Positions 47,238-56,931 of a stretch of DNA of 64,000 bases are shown here, piece by piece (the first letter of the stretch is position 1; every line of letters starts with the position of its first letter). The translations under genes and the position numbers were made by a program. A model generated the notes under the pieces. The model ran no database searches. It saw nothing but the letters and a program-made list of their open reading frames with translations, and was not told the DNA's origin. Source of the DNA: Rhodospirillum rubrum ATCC 11170 (GTDB taxonomy: Bacteria > Pseudomonadota > Alphaproteobacteria > Rhodospirillales > Rhodospirillaceae); assembly GCF_000013085.1 (NCBI RefSeq), contig NC_007643.1, positions 2,155,001 to 2,219,000 on the forward strand, written 5' to 3'.

Positions 47238-49301
47238 TCAGGCGGTGCGCACCTCGTCAAGAAAGCGGCCGATGGTGTCGCCCAGGGTCTGTGATTGCTG
47301 GGCGAGCCTGCCGACGGCTTCGACCACGCCGCCGGCCTTTTCCTGGGCGGTGGCGGCGACCGAGCGCACCGCTTGGGCGCTGCTCGCCGCCGTTTGCGCT
47401 CCCCCGGAAACCGCCTGGATATTGCGGGCGATCTCGTGGGTCGCCGAGCCCTGCTCCTCGACGGCGGCGGCGATCGCCGCGGCGGTCTGCATGACATCGG
47501 CGATGGCGTCGGCGATGGCGGCGATGGCGGCCACCGTCTCGCCGGTCTTGGCCTGGACGGCGGTGACCCGCAAGCCGATTTCCTCGGTCGCCTTGCTGGT
47601 CTGATTGGCCAGGGTCTTGACCTCGCCGGCGACGACGGCGAAGCCCTTGCCGGCATCGCCAGCCCTTGCGGCTTCGATCGTGGCGTTGAGCGCCAGAAGA
47701 TTGGTCTGGCTGGCGATGGCGGTGATCAGTTCGACCACCTCGCCGATGCGATTGGCGTCGAGCAACAGACCGTCAACGGTGCTGACCGCGCCTTGGGCCA
47801 TCTGCGAGGCCGAGGTCGCCACGTCCGAGGAATGCTGGACCTGACGGCTGATCTCGAGCACCGAGGCGGCCAGTTCCTCGGCGGCGGTCGCCACCGAATC
47901 CGTATCGCGGCTGGCCTGTTCGGCCGCTTCCGAGGCGTCGCCGGCCCCGGCGTCGGTCTGATGGGACAGGGTCGCCATATCATCGGCGATGGCGCGCAAC
48001 CGGGCGACCTGGGCCAGGGTCTCGTCGAGCAGGGCCCGCGAGTCGCCTTCGAAGCCGCGATTGAGATCCTCCAGGCGGCTGGCATGAATGGCCAGCTGGC
48101 GGGCCTGTTCTTCCTTGTCGCGCTCAAGGGCGTCGGCGATGCGCATATTGCCCCGGAAGCTTTCCAGGGCGCCGGCCAGCCGGCCAACCTCGTCGCGGCG
48201 GTCGGTATCGGTCACCGGCGCGTCGAGATCGCGGCGCTCCAGGCGCTCGAGACTGGCGATCAGCCGACCGATCGGCCGGCCAATCGAGCGCCCCAGGCCC
48301 AGCGACAGGACGATGGCGAACAAGATCACCCCGCCGGAGACGGCGACCGACAACACGATGTTGCGCTGCAGACCCTGGTCGATATCGGCCGACATCTCGG
48401 CTTGAAGCTTTTCGGTGGTGCGCTCAACCTTGCGCATCCCCTGAACAACCTTGCGTTGAACCGGGACCAGGTCCTTTTCGATGGCGCTCACCCGGGCCGT
48501 GACGGCTTCGCGGGCGCTCAACAGGTCGGCGCGAAAGGTGACGAAAAGGGCCTCGGCCTCGGTGATCCGTTCTAGAACGGTCGGATCGTCCATGCTGCGC
48601 TTGAGGCTGGTCACATGGGCGGCGGCGGCATCAAGGTCCTTGATGATGGGATCGAAGGGGACGGCCTTGGGGCGAACGAAAAACGCCTGGGCGGCGGTGC
48701 GCGCCGCGACCAGCTTCACCAGGGCTTCCTCGGCCTTGAAGATGGCGTTGAGCGACCCGGTGCCGAAGGCGTCGCTCGACAAGGTGGAAATTCGCTGCTC
48801 GAGGGACAGTCCCTGATTGGAGACACTGGAAAAGGCCACTTCGGCGGCGCTTTGCAGGTCGATAACGCGGCGGATGCGGGTTGAGAGGGTATCGATCTGA
48901 GCGATCAGCTCGGCGATCCGCTCCTTATCCTCGCCCGTCAGAATGGCGCCGGCTTCGTTCAGGGCGTTCAAGGCGCCGCCCAGGGCGCCAACGGCGGAAT
49001 CGGCGGCGGTGGCTTCGTTGGAGATCAGGAAGTCGGCAAGCGCCGCATCGACCTTGAGCAAGGTGGTATAGGCCTCGGCCACCTGCGTTTGGGCCTGATT
49101 GATCGCCTGGATTTGCACAACCTTGGTCTTAGCGTCAAAAAGCCCCCAGGTTCCCCCGGCGCCAAGCACCATCAAAAGAATAACGATGACCCCGAAACCA
49201 AGGCCGATCTTTCGGCTGATCGACATGTCCCGTACAAGTGTCACAAGCCGCCCGAAGGGCTTTCGCCGGACCTTGCTTGCCTTGTTAACCACACCCATCA
49301 T
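47238..49301 (-). CDS. Methyl-accepting chemotaxis protein
   Basis: Transmembrane chemoreceptor of 687 residues. A first membrane helix at about 31-53, a periplasmic helical sensor (about 55-310, several long helices), a second membrane helix at about 312-335, a HAMP domain ([20 protein letters not shown] onward), and the cytoplasmic signalling domain with the conserved hairpin tip [20 protein letters not shown]. No C-terminal NWETF pentapeptide for CheR is present (it ends LDEVRTA). Start: ATGATG after GAGGG; 49301 or 49298. No chemotaxis kinase genes are nearby, so it is an orphan receptor with unknown ligand. Confidence 0.92.
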   Translation of the reverse strand: MMGVVNKASKVRRKPFGRLVTLVRDMSISRKIGLGFGVIVILLMVLGAGGTWGLFDAKTKVVQIQAINQAQTQVAEAYTTLLKVDAALADFLISNEATAADSAVGALGGALNALNEAGAILTGEDKERIAELIAQIDTLSTRIRRVIDLQSAAEVAFSSVSNQGLSLEQRISTLSSDAFGTGSLNAIFKAEEALVKLVAARTAAQAFFVRPKAVPFDPIIKDLDAAAAHVTSLKRSMDDPTVLERITEAEALFVTFRADLLSAREAVTARVSAIEKDLVPVQRKVVQGMRKVERTTEKLQAEMSADIDQGLQRNIVLSVAVSGGVILFAIVLSLGLGRSIGRPIGRLIASLERLERRDLDAPVTDTDRRDEVGRLAGALESFRGNMRIADALERDKEEQARQLAIHASRLEDLNRGFEGDSRALLDETLAQVARLRAIADDMATLSHQTDAGAGDASEAAEQASRDTDSVATAAEELAASVLEISRQVQHSSDVATSASQMAQGAVSTVDGLLLDANRIGEVVELITAIASQTNLLALNATIEAARAGDAGKGFAVVAGEVKTLANQTSKATEEIGLRVTAVQAKTGETVAAIAAIADAIADVMQTAAAIAAAVEEQGSATHEIARNIQAVSGGAQTAASSAQAVRSVAATAQEKAGGVVEAVGRLAQQSQTLGDTIGRFLDEVRTA

Positions 49302-49481
49302 TACCCTCGCGCCAAATTCCGATTGCAGACGATTGGAAGGCCGTTCCTCCCCCCCTCGCCTTTTCTTGTCTTGCCGATTAGAGCATTCTCCCGCGCTTGG
49401 ACCCTATTGGAAAAAGGCAGGGGCGAGACCCACGCCTAAGAAATGGGCGGGCCCTGGCGATTTCATTACGGACTCAAGACA

Positions 49482-49509
49482 ATCGGCGGTCCCGTCAGGA
49501 ACCGCCGAT
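49482..49509. other. Perfect 9-bp hairpin in the MCP/BMP gap
   Basis: ATCGGCGGT and ACCGCCGAT around a 10-nt loop, in the 292-bp gap between the MCP start and the BMP gene stop. It may be a second terminator or RNA-stabilising stem for the ABC operon; no T-run follows. Confidence 0.35.
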
Positions 49510-49541
49510 CCGTATCACTCGAAGAATTTTCCCGCCTTGCG

Positions 49542-49568
49542 AAAGCCCGCGCTCTTTATCCGGGCTTT
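49542..49568 (-). terminator. Terminator-like hairpin at the end of the BMP ABC operon
   Basis: AAAGCCCG (49542-49549) pairs with CGGGCTTT (49561-49568), 26 bp beyond the stop of the substrate-binding protein gene. On the minus strand a short T-run (CTTT) lies within the closing arm and A-rich bases precede, consistent with an intrinsic terminator of medium strength. Confidence 0.6.
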
Positions 49569-49593
49569 TCGGCGCCGACTCAGGCGCTTTGGC

Positions 49594-50673
49594 TTATTTC
49601 GGCAGCTGGCCCTGCACGCCCTCGATGTACCAGTCCATCGACAGGATCTTGTCGTCGGCCAGAACCTGACCGGCGGGCACGATCTCCTGACCGGCCTGAT
49701 TTTTCAAAGGGCCGGCGAAGGGATGCAGGCTGCCGTCGACGATCGCCTTGCGAACGGCTTCGGCCTTTTCGACCACATCGGCGGGCAGGGCGGCGTTATA
49801 GGGGGCGAGATGCACCATGCCGGCGGCGAGACCGCCCCAGGTGTCCTCGGCTTTCCAGGTGCCGTCCATCACCGCCTTGACCCGGTCGATGTAATATTCG
49901 TTCCAGTTGTCGACGATGGCGGTCAATTGGGCATGGGGCCCGAAGCGGCTCATGTCCGAGGCCTGACCGAAGGCGAAGATGCCCTTTTCCTCGGCGACCT
50001 GCACCGGGGCCGGGCTGTCGGTATGCTGGCTCAGAACGTCGGCGCCCTGGGCGATCAGGGTCTCGGCGGCCTCGCGCTCCTTGCCGGGATCGTACCACGA
50101 GTTGACCCAGATGACCTTGACCTGGGCTTCGGGGTTGACGCTGTGCAGGCCGCGGGCGAAGGCGTTGATGCCCGAAACCACCTCGGGAATCGGGAAGGAG
50201 GCGACATAGCCGACCACCTTCGATTTGGTGGTCAGACCGGCGATGACGCCGATGACATAACGCCCCTCATAGAAGCGGGCGGCATAGGTGGCGACATTGG
50301 CCGAGCGCTTGTAGCCGGTGGCATGCTCGAACTTCACCTTGGGAAACTGCTGGGCGACCTTCAGCGTCGGATTCATGAAGCCGAACGACGTGGTGAAAAC
50401 AAGATCATAGCCGCCGGCGGCGAACTGGCGGACCACGCGCTCGGCATCGGCGCCTTCCTGAACGCTTTCGACGAAGGAGGTCTTCACCTTGTCGCCGAAG
50501 GCCTTCTCAAGGGCCTGACGGCCCTGGTCGTGCTGGTGCGACCACCCGAAGTCGCCGACCGGACCGACATAGATGAAACCGACCTTGGTGGGCTCGTCGG
50601 CCTGGGCGCCGCCGGTCGCCAGACCAGCGGCGAGCGCCGCCCCCACGAGCATGCGGATGATCGAAGTCCTCAC
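49594..50673 (-). CDS. BMP family ABC transporter substrate-binding protein
   Basis: Periplasmic binding protein of the basic membrane protein (PnrA/Med) family, which in known cases binds purine nucleosides or related compounds. GTG start, signal peptide ending GGAQA with a signal peptidase I type site and no lipobox Cys, then VGFIYVGPVGDFGWSHQHDQ, FVESVQEGADAE, and WVNSWYDPGKEREAAETLI, standard for the family. Length 359. It is the last gene of an operon with an ATPase and two permeases. Gram-positive members are lipoproteins; this one seems freely soluble. Confidence 0.93.
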   Translation of the reverse strand: MRTSIIRMLVGAALAAGLATGGAQADEPTKVGFIYVGPVGDFGWSHQHDQGRQALEKAFGDKVKTSFVESVQEGADAERVVRQFAAGGYDLVFTTSFGFMNPTLKVAQQFPKVKFEHATGYKRSANVATYAARFYEGRYVIGVIAGLTTKSKVVGYVASFPIPEVVSGINAFARGLHSVNPEAQVKVIWVNSWYDPGKEREAAETLIAQGADVLSQHTDSPAPVQVAEEKGIFAFGQASDMSRFGPHAQLTAIVDNWNEYYIDRVKAVMDGTWKAEDTWGGLAAGMVHLAPYNAALPADVVEKAEAVRKAIVDGSLHPFAGPLKNQAGQEIVPAGQVLADDKILSMDWYIEGVQGQLPK

Positions 50674-50725
50674 GATGATGTCCCCTTTTACGATCTGTGG
50701 TGGCCGCCCCCGCGGGGCCGGCCGC

Positions 50726-51652
50726 TCAGCTTTCCGGATGGAATACCTTGCCGATGCAGGCCGGCGCGTTCAAGCGGATGCGCAAGGCGTCGCGCGAAAT
50801 CAGCACCAGAACCCCGATGGTGGCAAGATAGGGCAGCATCGACAGCAGCTGGCTGGGGATCGCCCCACCCATGCCCTGGATATGCAACTGAACGATGGTG
50901 ACGCCGCCAAACAGATAGGCGCCGACCAGCACCCGCCAGGGCTTCCAGGTGGCGAAAACCACCAGGGCCAGGGCGATCCAGCCGCGACCGGCGGTCATGT
51001 TCTCGACCCACATCGGCGTATAGACCAACGACAGATAGGCCCCGGCCAAGCCGCCCATCGCCCCGCCAAACAGCACGGCCCGGTAACGGATGGCGATGAC
51101 GTCATAGCCCAGGGCATGGGCGGCGTCGTGGTTTTCGCCAACGGCGCGCACGATCAAACCGGCGCGCGAGCGCATCAGGAACCACGACACGCCGCCGACG
51201 AGGACGAAGGTGACATAGACCAGCGGGTCCTGGCCGAAGATCAGCGGGCCGATCAGCGGGATATCGGACAAAACCGGCAGATGGATCGGCGCCAGGGCGG
51301 TCAGCGGCGTGCCGACGAAGTCGCGGCCGACAAAGGCCGACAGACCGATGCCGAAAATGGTCAAAGCCAGACCGGTCGCCACCTGATTGGCCATCAGGCT
51401 GAGCGTCAGCACGCCAAACAGCAGCGCCAGCAGCATCCCCGCCGCCATCGCCGCCAGGATGCCGAGCAGTGGATTGCCGGTGGCGACGGTCACGGCGAAA
51501 GCGGCGACGGCGCCGGCCAGCATCATGCCTTCGACACCAAGATTGAGCACGCCGGCCTTCTCGGTCACCAGCTCGCCGACGGCGGCCAGGGCCAGGGGGG
51601 TGGCGGCGCGGCTCATGGCGCCGCCAATGGCGCCCAGGGTCTCGACATCCAT
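50726..51652 (-). CDS. ABC transporter permease, BMP-type importer (branched-chain permease fold)
   Basis: Inner-membrane permease of 308 residues with about eight to nine helices. Family features: LALAAVGELVTEKAGVLNLG near the N-terminus and RAVGENHDAAHALGYDVIAI in the cytoplasmic loop that contacts the ATPase, followed by GGLAGAYLSL. It forms a heterodimer with the second permease encoded immediately upstream (1 bp between the genes). The pathway is import of the ligand captured by the BMP protein, probably nucleosides. Confidence 0.92.
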   Translation of the reverse strand: MDVETLGAIGGAMSRAATPLALAAVGELVTEKAGVLNLGVEGMMLAGAVAAFAVTVATGNPLLGILAAMAAGMLLALLFGVLTLSLMANQVATGLALTIFGIGLSAFVGRDFVGTPLTALAPIHLPVLSDIPLIGPLIFGQDPLVYVTFVLVGGVSWFLMRSRAGLIVRAVGENHDAAHALGYDVIAIRYRAVLFGGAMGGLAGAYLSLVYTPMWVENMTAGRGWIALALVVFATWKPWRVLVGAYLFGGVTIVQLHIQGMGGAIPSQLLSMLPYLATIGVLVLISRDALRIRLNAPACIGKVFHPES

Positions 51653-51653
51653 C

Positions 51654-52748
51654 TCACAAAGCCTTTGCGGAAGCAGCCCGACCGAGGCGGATCCGGTAGC
51701 GGATCAACACATCGGCGGCCAGCAGGAAGAACAAGATCATGCCCTGGAAAACCCCGGTCACCGCCAAGGGCAGCCCCATATCCATCTGCACGGTCTCGCC
51801 GCCCAGATAGGTCAATGCCATGAAGCAGGCGGCGAAAACGATGCCCAGCGGATGGAGCCGGCCCAAAAAGGCGACGATGATCGCGGTGAAGCCGTACCCG
51901 GGCGAAATCGCCGGCTGAAGCTGGCCGATCGGCCCGGCGACCTCGAACAATCCGGCCAGACCGGCGGCGCCGCCCGAAAGCAGCATCGCCATCCAGATCA
52001 CCCGGCGCTGGCTGAAGCCGGCATAGGCGCCGGCGCGCGGCGCCAATCCCATGACCTTGATCTGAAAGCCGATGAAACTGCGCCCCAGCAGCACCCAGAT
52101 GGCGCCGACGACGACCAGGGCCAGCACGACGCCGAGATGCAGGCGGGTTCCCTCGATCAGCACCGGCAAGGTGGCGGCCGGGCCGAACATCTCGGTTTCG
52201 GGAAAATTGAAGCCCGAGGGGCTGCGCCAGGGTCCATGGACCAGCCAGCTCAGCAACAACTGGGCGACATAGGTCAGCATCAGGCTGGTCAGGATCTCAT
52301 TGGCGTTGAAGCGGGTGCGCAGCAGCGCCGGGATCGCCGCCCAGGCCATGCCGCCCAAAGCGCCGCAGAGCATCATCGCCGGCAGGACCAGCGGCCCGGT
52401 CGATTCGAGAAAGGCCAGCCCGACGCCGCCGCCGACCACCGCCCCCATGGTCAATTGACCTTCGGCGCCGATGTTCCAGACGCCGCCGCGAAAGCCCACC
52501 GCCAGACCGGCGGCGATCAGCGCCAGCGGCGCCGCCTTCACGCCAAGCTCGCCCAGGCCATAGAGGCTGGACAAGGGCTTGAGGAAAAACCCGGCCAGGG
52601 CGGCGACGGGATCCTTGCCGAGGGCGGCGAACAACAGGCCGCCGGCGATCAGGGTCAGGCCGACGGCCAGCAGGGGCGCCGCCCAAACCCACAGCGCCGA
52701 GGGTTCGGGGCGGGCTTCCAGGGTGATGAAACGGGAAGACCGGCTCAT
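51654..52748 (-). CDS. ABC transporter permease, BMP-type importer
   Basis: Second permease subunit, 364 residues and about nine to ten helices. Recognisable family blocks are GFRGGVWNIGAEGQLTMGAV, RTRFNANEILTSLMLTYVAQ, IGFQIKVMGLAPRAGAYAGF and PGYGFTAIIVAFLGRLHPLG. Its start overlaps the end of the ATPase gene by 4 bp (ATGA-type), and the other permease follows 1 bp after its stop, so subunits are made in a coupled way. Confidence 0.92.
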   Translation of the reverse strand: MSRSSRFITLEARPEPSALWVWAAPLLAVGLTLIAGGLLFAALGKDPVAALAGFFLKPLSSLYGLGELGVKAAPLALIAAGLAVGFRGGVWNIGAEGQLTMGAVVGGGVGLAFLESTGPLVLPAMMLCGALGGMAWAAIPALLRTRFNANEILTSLMLTYVAQLLLSWLVHGPWRSPSGFNFPETEMFGPAATLPVLIEGTRLHLGVVLALVVVGAIWVLLGRSFIGFQIKVMGLAPRAGAYAGFSQRRVIWMAMLLSGGAAGLAGLFEVAGPIGQLQPAISPGYGFTAIIVAFLGRLHPLGIVFAACFMALTYLGGETVQMDMGLPLAVTGVFQGMILFFLLAADVLIRYRIRLGRAASAKAL

Positions 52749-54352
52749 CGCACCGTCTCCGCCACCGCGTCGCCCTGGAGATCGAACAAGCCGCCCATCA
52801 TCAGGCCGACCTGTTCCAGCGTCGCCTCATGCGAGGGGCGGGCCTCCGACAGCTTGCCGCCGCACATCACGGCGATACGATCGGAAATGGCGAAAAGCTC
52901 GTCGAGATCCTGGCTGATGATAAGAATTCCCGCGCCCTGGTCGCGCAGATCAAGCAAGGCCCGGTGGATCGCCGCGGCGGCGCCGGCATCGACTCCCCAG
53001 GTCGGCTGGCTGGCGACCAGCAGCTTGGGCTTTTGCATGATCTCGCGACCGATGATGAATTTCTGCAGATTGCCGCCCGACAGGCTGCGCGCCGCCGCCC
53101 GCGAGCCGCCGGCGCGCACGCCGAAGACATCGATGATGCGCCGGGCCAGACCATGGGTGCGCCCCTGGTCGACGAACCCGCCGCGCACCAGATCGCCCTG
53201 GCGGTAGCTCGACAGCAAGGCGTTCTCGGCCAGCGACAGCTCGGGCACGGTGCCCCGGCCCAGCCGTTCCTCGGGCACCACGGCCAGCCCCAGGGCCCGG
53301 CGCTCGCGCGGCCCCAGATGGCCCACCGGCTGGCCCTCGATGCGCACCGCGTCGCCGCGCGCGGCGTGGCGTTCCCCCGACAGGGCGGCCACCAGCGCCC
53401 CTTGGCCGTTGCCGGCGACGCCGGCGATACCCAGGATTTCGCCCGCCCGCACCTTGAGCGACACATCGCGCAGATCGACGCCAAAGGGCGTATCGGCGGC
53501 CATCGACAAGCGATCGACCACCAGCCGCAAGTCCCCGCCGCCATGGGCGACGCGGCGTTCGACGGCGGCCAATTCGTCGCCGATCATCATCTGCGCCAGC
53601 TCGCGCGAGGTTTTTTCGCGGGGATCGCAGGCGCCAACCACCTTGCCGGCGCGCAGCACGGTGGCGCTTTGGCAGAGGGCGCGGATCTCGTCGAGCTTAT
53701 GGGAGATATAAAGGATCGAAACCCCCTCGCCGGCCAGCCGGCGCAGGGTTTCAAACAGGGTATCGGCCTCTTGGGGGGTCAGAACGCTGGTCGGCTCGTC
53801 CATGATCAGCAATCGCGGCGTCTGCAGCAGACAGCGCACGATTTCCACCCGCTGGCGCTCGCCGACCGAAAGATCATTGACCGTCCGCGTCGGATCGATG
53901 GCCAGACCATAGCGGGCGGAAACCTCGCGCACCCGGTTGGCCAGGCTGTCGGCCTCGACGGCGCGGTCCATGGCGAGTTGGATGTTCTCGACGACGCTCA
54001 AGGACTCAAACAGCGAAAAATGCTGGAAGACCATGCCGATGCCCCGCTGCCGGGCCTGGGCCGGGCTGGATAGGCGAACCGGGGCGCCTTCCCATTCGAT
54101 CACGCCGTCATCGGCCTGCAGCACGCCATAGATGATCTTGACGAGGGTGCTTTTCCCCGCGCCGTTCTCGCCAAGCAGGGCGTGGATCTCGCCGGCGTTC
54201 ACCCGAAGATCGACGTGATCATTGGCAATCAGCCCGGGAAAGCGCTTGACGATGCCCCTGAGCACCAGACGCGGCGCCAAGGACGCATTGCGATCGGGCG
54301 CCGATCCCTTGGGGACGGTGGGCTGGCGTTCTTCCATGCCGTCTGCTGCCAT
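52745..54352 (-). CDS. ABC transporter ATP-binding protein with two ABC modules
   Basis: Drives the BMP-type importer. The first module has Walker A LLGENGAGKSTLVK, signature LSVGERQRVEIV and Walker B LLIMDEPTSVL. The second has GVAGNGQGALVAALSG, where the Walker A Lys is missing as is usual in this family, and signature LSGGNLQKFIIGREI. The product is 535 residues from the ATG at 54352; an ATG at 54337 is also possible and neither has a strong ribosome site. It is the first gene of the operon and divergent from the sulP transporter gene, with the tandem repeat in between. Confidence 0.92.
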   Translation of the reverse strand: MAADGMEERQPTVPKGSAPDRNASLAPRLVLRGIVKRFPGLIANDHVDLRVNAGEIHALLGENGAGKSTLVKIIYGVLQADDGVIEWEGAPVRLSSPAQARQRGIGMVFQHFSLFESLSVVENIQLAMDRAVEADSLANRVREVSARYGLAIDPTRTVNDLSVGERQRVEIVRCLLQTPRLLIMDEPTSVLTPQEADTLFETLRRLAGEGVSILYISHKLDEIRALCQSATVLRAGKVVGACDPREKTSRELAQMMIGDELAAVERRVAHGGGDLRLVVDRLSMAADTPFGVDLRDVSLKVRAGEILGIAGVAGNGQGALVAALSGERHAARGDAVRIEGQPVGHLGPRERRALGLAVVPEERLGRGTVPELSLAENALLSSYRQGDLVRGGFVDQGRTHGLARRIIDVFGVRAGGSRAAARSLSGGNLQKFIIGREIMQKPKLLVASQPTWGVDAGAAAAIHRALLDLRDQGAGILIISQDLDELFAISDRIAVMCGGKLSEARPSHEATLEQVGLMMGGLFDLQGDAVAETVR

Positions 54353-54722
54353 GTTCCAGGAAGGAAAGGGATATCCCGCCGTCCCCTCGCGCCCTGGGCG
54401 CCGGTCCGATCGGCCGGAAAGAGGCATTCATACTGGGTGGCGAAGCGCTTTTCCAGCATTGTCGGCCCTCGGCCGACAGAAGAAAGAGTCTTTCCGACCC
54501 TCGGTCGACAGAAGAAAGAGTCCTTCCCGGCCCCCGGTCGACAGAAGAGAGGGTTCTTCCCCGCCCCCGGACCGACAGAAGAGAGGGTTCTTCCCCGCCC
54601 CAGGGCCGACAGACACCGCCCTCCCCGCCTGGACGGCGGCCGGGGAAGGCTTTGATCGACGCGGGGCCCGTGCTACATCGGGACGAGGCCCTCCCCCTCC
54701 GTCTCGAAACAGGCCCGATTAT
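54353..54722. promoter_or_regulatory. Divergent intergenic region, ABC operon / sulP
   Basis: 370 bp without a supported gene. It contains the four-copy tandem repeat (54474-54606) and, left of it, the dyad GTCGGCC/GGCCGAC at 54461-54477. The sulP start lies 116 bp past the repeat, so the repeat may be in its leader RNA. No clear promoter hexamers were identified. Confidence 0.4.
54474..54606. repeat. Four imperfect tandem repeats of 32-34 bp
   Basis: Units begin CGACAGAAGA at 54474, 54506, 54539 and 54573, with lengths 32, 33, 34 and 34 bp, and a fifth partial copy (CGACAGA) at 54607. Each unit has a purine-rich half (AGAAGARAGRGT) and a C-rich half ending in CCGGT or similar, so neighbouring units can form short GGTCGAC-type dyads. 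The last two copies are the most alike, suggesting recent duplication. Confidence 0.85.
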
Positions 54723-56411
54723 ATGTCAGCTCTTATCAACGGCTTGCGGTTTGACACTTTGCGCGGCGACCTTTTCGGCGGCATCACCGCCGCCGTGGTG
54801 GCCCTGCCCCTCGCGCTCGCCTTTGGCGTCGCCTCGGGAGCCGGGGCGATCGCCGGCCTCTATGGCGCGATTTTCGTCGGCTTCTTCGCCGCCCTGTTCG
54901 GCGGCACCCCGGCCCAGGTTTCCGGCCCCACCGGCCCAATGACGGTGGTGATGACCGGCGTCGTCATGCAGTTCGCCCATGATCCCGCCCTCGCCTTCAC
55001 CGTGGTGATGATGGGCGGGCTGGTGCAAATGATATTTGGCGCCCTCGGCCTCGGCCGCTATGTCACCTATGTTCCGACCCCGGTGGTTTCGGGATTCATG
55101 AGCGGCATCGGCGCCATCATCATCATCCTTGAAATCGCCCCGCTGCTCGGCGTCGCCGGCGGCCAGGAGGGCGTGTTGGCGACGCTGGCCGCCCTGCCCC
55201 GGGTTATCGCCGCCACCAACCCGGCGGCGGCCGGCCTGGGCGCCCTCACCCTGGCCCTGGTCGTTTTGTGGCCCAAGGCCTGGGGCAAGATCGTGCCCGC
55301 CGCCCTGGTCGCCCTGGTCGTCGGCACCCTGATCGCCCGCTTCGCCCTGCCCGGGGTGCCGGTGATCGGCGCCATTCCCACGGGCTTTCCCCAGCCCCAT
55401 CTGCCCAGCATCGATCTTGGCGTCTTGCCCAGCATGATCGCCAGCGCCCTGATGCTGGGATTGCTTGGCTGCATCGACAGCCTTCTGACCTCGCTGGTCG
55501 CCGACACCCTGACCCGCGTTCCCCATAAATCCGACCGCGAATTGCTGGGCCAAGGCCTGGGCAATGTGATCGCCGGGCTGTTTGGCGGCATTCCCGGGGC
55601 GGGGGCGACGATGCGCACGGTGATCAACATCCGCGCCGGCGGCCGGACGCCCCTGTCGGGGGCCCTGCACGCCCTGGTGCTGCTCGCCCTGGTGCTGGGG
55701 CTCGCCCCTTTGGCCGAAGGCGTGCCCCATGCCGTTCTGGCGGGGATCTTGCTCAAGGTGGGCTGGGACATCATCGACTGGCCCTATCTGCGGCGCTTGC
55801 GCCAGGCGCCGCGCGATGGGGTGGTGACCATGGTGGTGGTTCTGGTGCTGACGGTGGCCGTTGATCTGATCACCGCCGTCGCCGTCGGCATCATCGTCAA
55901 AAGCCTGCTCGCCGCCCGGGCGATGGCGCCTTATCAGCTTGACCGCATCCGGGTGGTTTCCGGCGACGGCGGCGGACTGGCGCTTGGCCAAAGCGAGCAG
56001 GCCCTGCTCGCCCGCGCCGGATCGGCGATCGCCCTGGTCCATCTGTCGGGCCCCTTCAGCTTCTGCTCGGCCAACGACATGATCCGCCGGTCGCTGCGGC
56101 TGGGTGGAACGCAGGTGGTGGTCTTCGATCTGACAGAGGTGCCGATGATCGATACCTCGGTGGCGCTGGCCCTGGGCCAGATGATCGGCGAGGTTGGCGA
56201 AAGCGGGGCGCGGGTGGTGATCGCCGGCATGGGGGGACCGGGAATCGAAACCCTGGCGACGCTCGGCGTTCTTGACCGCTTCACCCCGGCCGATCTGGTT
56301 GAGACAAGACGAACGGCCCTGGAACGCGCGCTGTCTTTGGTTGAAGAAAAGAACACCCCTGGAAACCCTGACGGCGAAAACCCAAATTGTCAGAAAACCA
56401 GGGAGAAATAA
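54723..56411 (+). CDS. SulP family inorganic anion transporter with STAS domain
   Basis: Inner-membrane anion transporter (sulfate, bicarbonate or similar) of 562 residues. The membrane domain (about 1-400) has the family start GDLFGGITAAVVALPLALAF, QVSGPTGPMTVVMTG, FMSGIGAIIIILEIAPLLG, and GCIDSLLTSLVADTLT. A C-terminal STAS domain follows (about 430-535; VHLSGPFSFCSANDM, VVFDLTEVPMIDTSVA). The frame is open far upstream through the tandem repeat, but the family N-terminus begins at the ATG 54723. The ion cannot be told from sequence. msrB starts 3 bp after the stop. Confidence 0.9.
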   Translation: MSALINGLRFDTLRGDLFGGITAAVVALPLALAFGVASGAGAIAGLYGAIFVGFFAALFGGTPAQVSGPTGPMTVVMTGVVMQFAHDPALAFTVVMMGGLVQMIFGALGLGRYVTYVPTPVVSGFMSGIGAIIIILEIAPLLGVAGGQEGVLATLAALPRVIAATNPAAAGLGALTLALVVLWPKAWGKIVPAALVALVVGTLIARFALPGVPVIGAIPTGFPQPHLPSIDLGVLPSMIASALMLGLLGCIDSLLTSLVADTLTRVPHKSDRELLGQGLGNVIAGLFGGIPGAGATMRTVINIRAGGRTPLSGALHALVLLALVLGLAPLAEGVPHAVLAGILLKVGWDIIDWPYLRRLRQAPRDGVVTMVVVLVLTVAVDLITAVAVGIIVKSLLAARAMAPYQLDRIRVVSGDGGGLALGQSEQALLARAGSAIALVHLSGPFSFCSANDMIRRSLRLGGTQVVVFDLTEVPMIDTSVALALGQMIGEVGESGARVVIAGMGGPGIETLATLGVLDRFTPADLVETRRTALERALSLVEEKNTPGNPDGENPNCQKTREK

Positions 56412-56414
56412 CAA

Positions 56415-56888
56415 ATGTCCTCAAATCCAAACCAGAGATCAGCCCCCGCCGACTTTCCACCGCCCGCGGCCAAGTCCGACAAGGATTGGCGCGCCATCCT
56501 GACCGAGGATCAATATCGGGTCATGCGACATCAAGGCACGGAAGCGGCCTGGAGCAGCGCCTTGAATGGGGAAAAGCGCTCTGGCGCCTTTCTCTGTGCC
56601 GCCTGTCAGGCGCCGCTTTTCGCGTCGGATGATAAATACGATAGCGGATCGGGCTGGCCGAGCTTTACCCGGCCGGTCGACAAACAGGCGGTTGACACCT
56701 CGGTCGACCACAAGCTGATCGTTCCCCGCACCGAGGTCCATTGCTCAGCCTGCGGCGGTCATCTGGGCCATGTCTTCGAGGATGGCCCGCGTCCCACCGG
56801 CTTGCGCTATTGCATCAACGGCGTGGCCTTGGACTTCAAGCCGGAAGCCCCCCAGGCGACGGCTTCGCACACACCGACCGACGACTAG
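56415..56888 (+). CDS. msrB: Peptide-methionine (R)-S-oxide reductase
   Basis: Repairs oxidised methionine. Zinc ligands are in CAACQAPLF and CSACGGHLGHVFEDG; the catalytic Cys is at about residue 133 in GLRYCINGVALDF; substrate-site YDSGSGWPSF is intact. Length 157. The start follows the sulP stop by 3 bp with GGGAGAAATAACAA before it, so the two genes are co-transcribed, an unusual pairing. No signal peptide: the protein is cytoplasmic. Confidence 0.95.
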   Translation: MSSNPNQRSAPADFPPPAAKSDKDWRAILTEDQYRVMRHQGTEAAWSSALNGEKRSGAFLCAACQAPLFASDDKYDSGSGWPSFTRPVDKQAVDTSVDHKLIVPRTEVHCSACGGHLGHVFEDGPRPTGLRYCINGVALDFKPEAPQATASHTPTDD

Positions 56889-56931
56889 GGCGCAAAAAAA
56901 GCGGCTCTCTCCCAGGGCGTCGGTCCCCCTT

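Noticed and set aside
54474-54606. CRISPR array
   Set aside because: The repeats are head-to-tail with no unique spacers and vary along the whole unit, so this is a plain tandem repeat.
54726-56414. 562-codon minus-strand open frame opposite sulP
   Set aside because: Gln/His/Gly-rich antisense translation; SulP and STAS motifs are on the plus strand.
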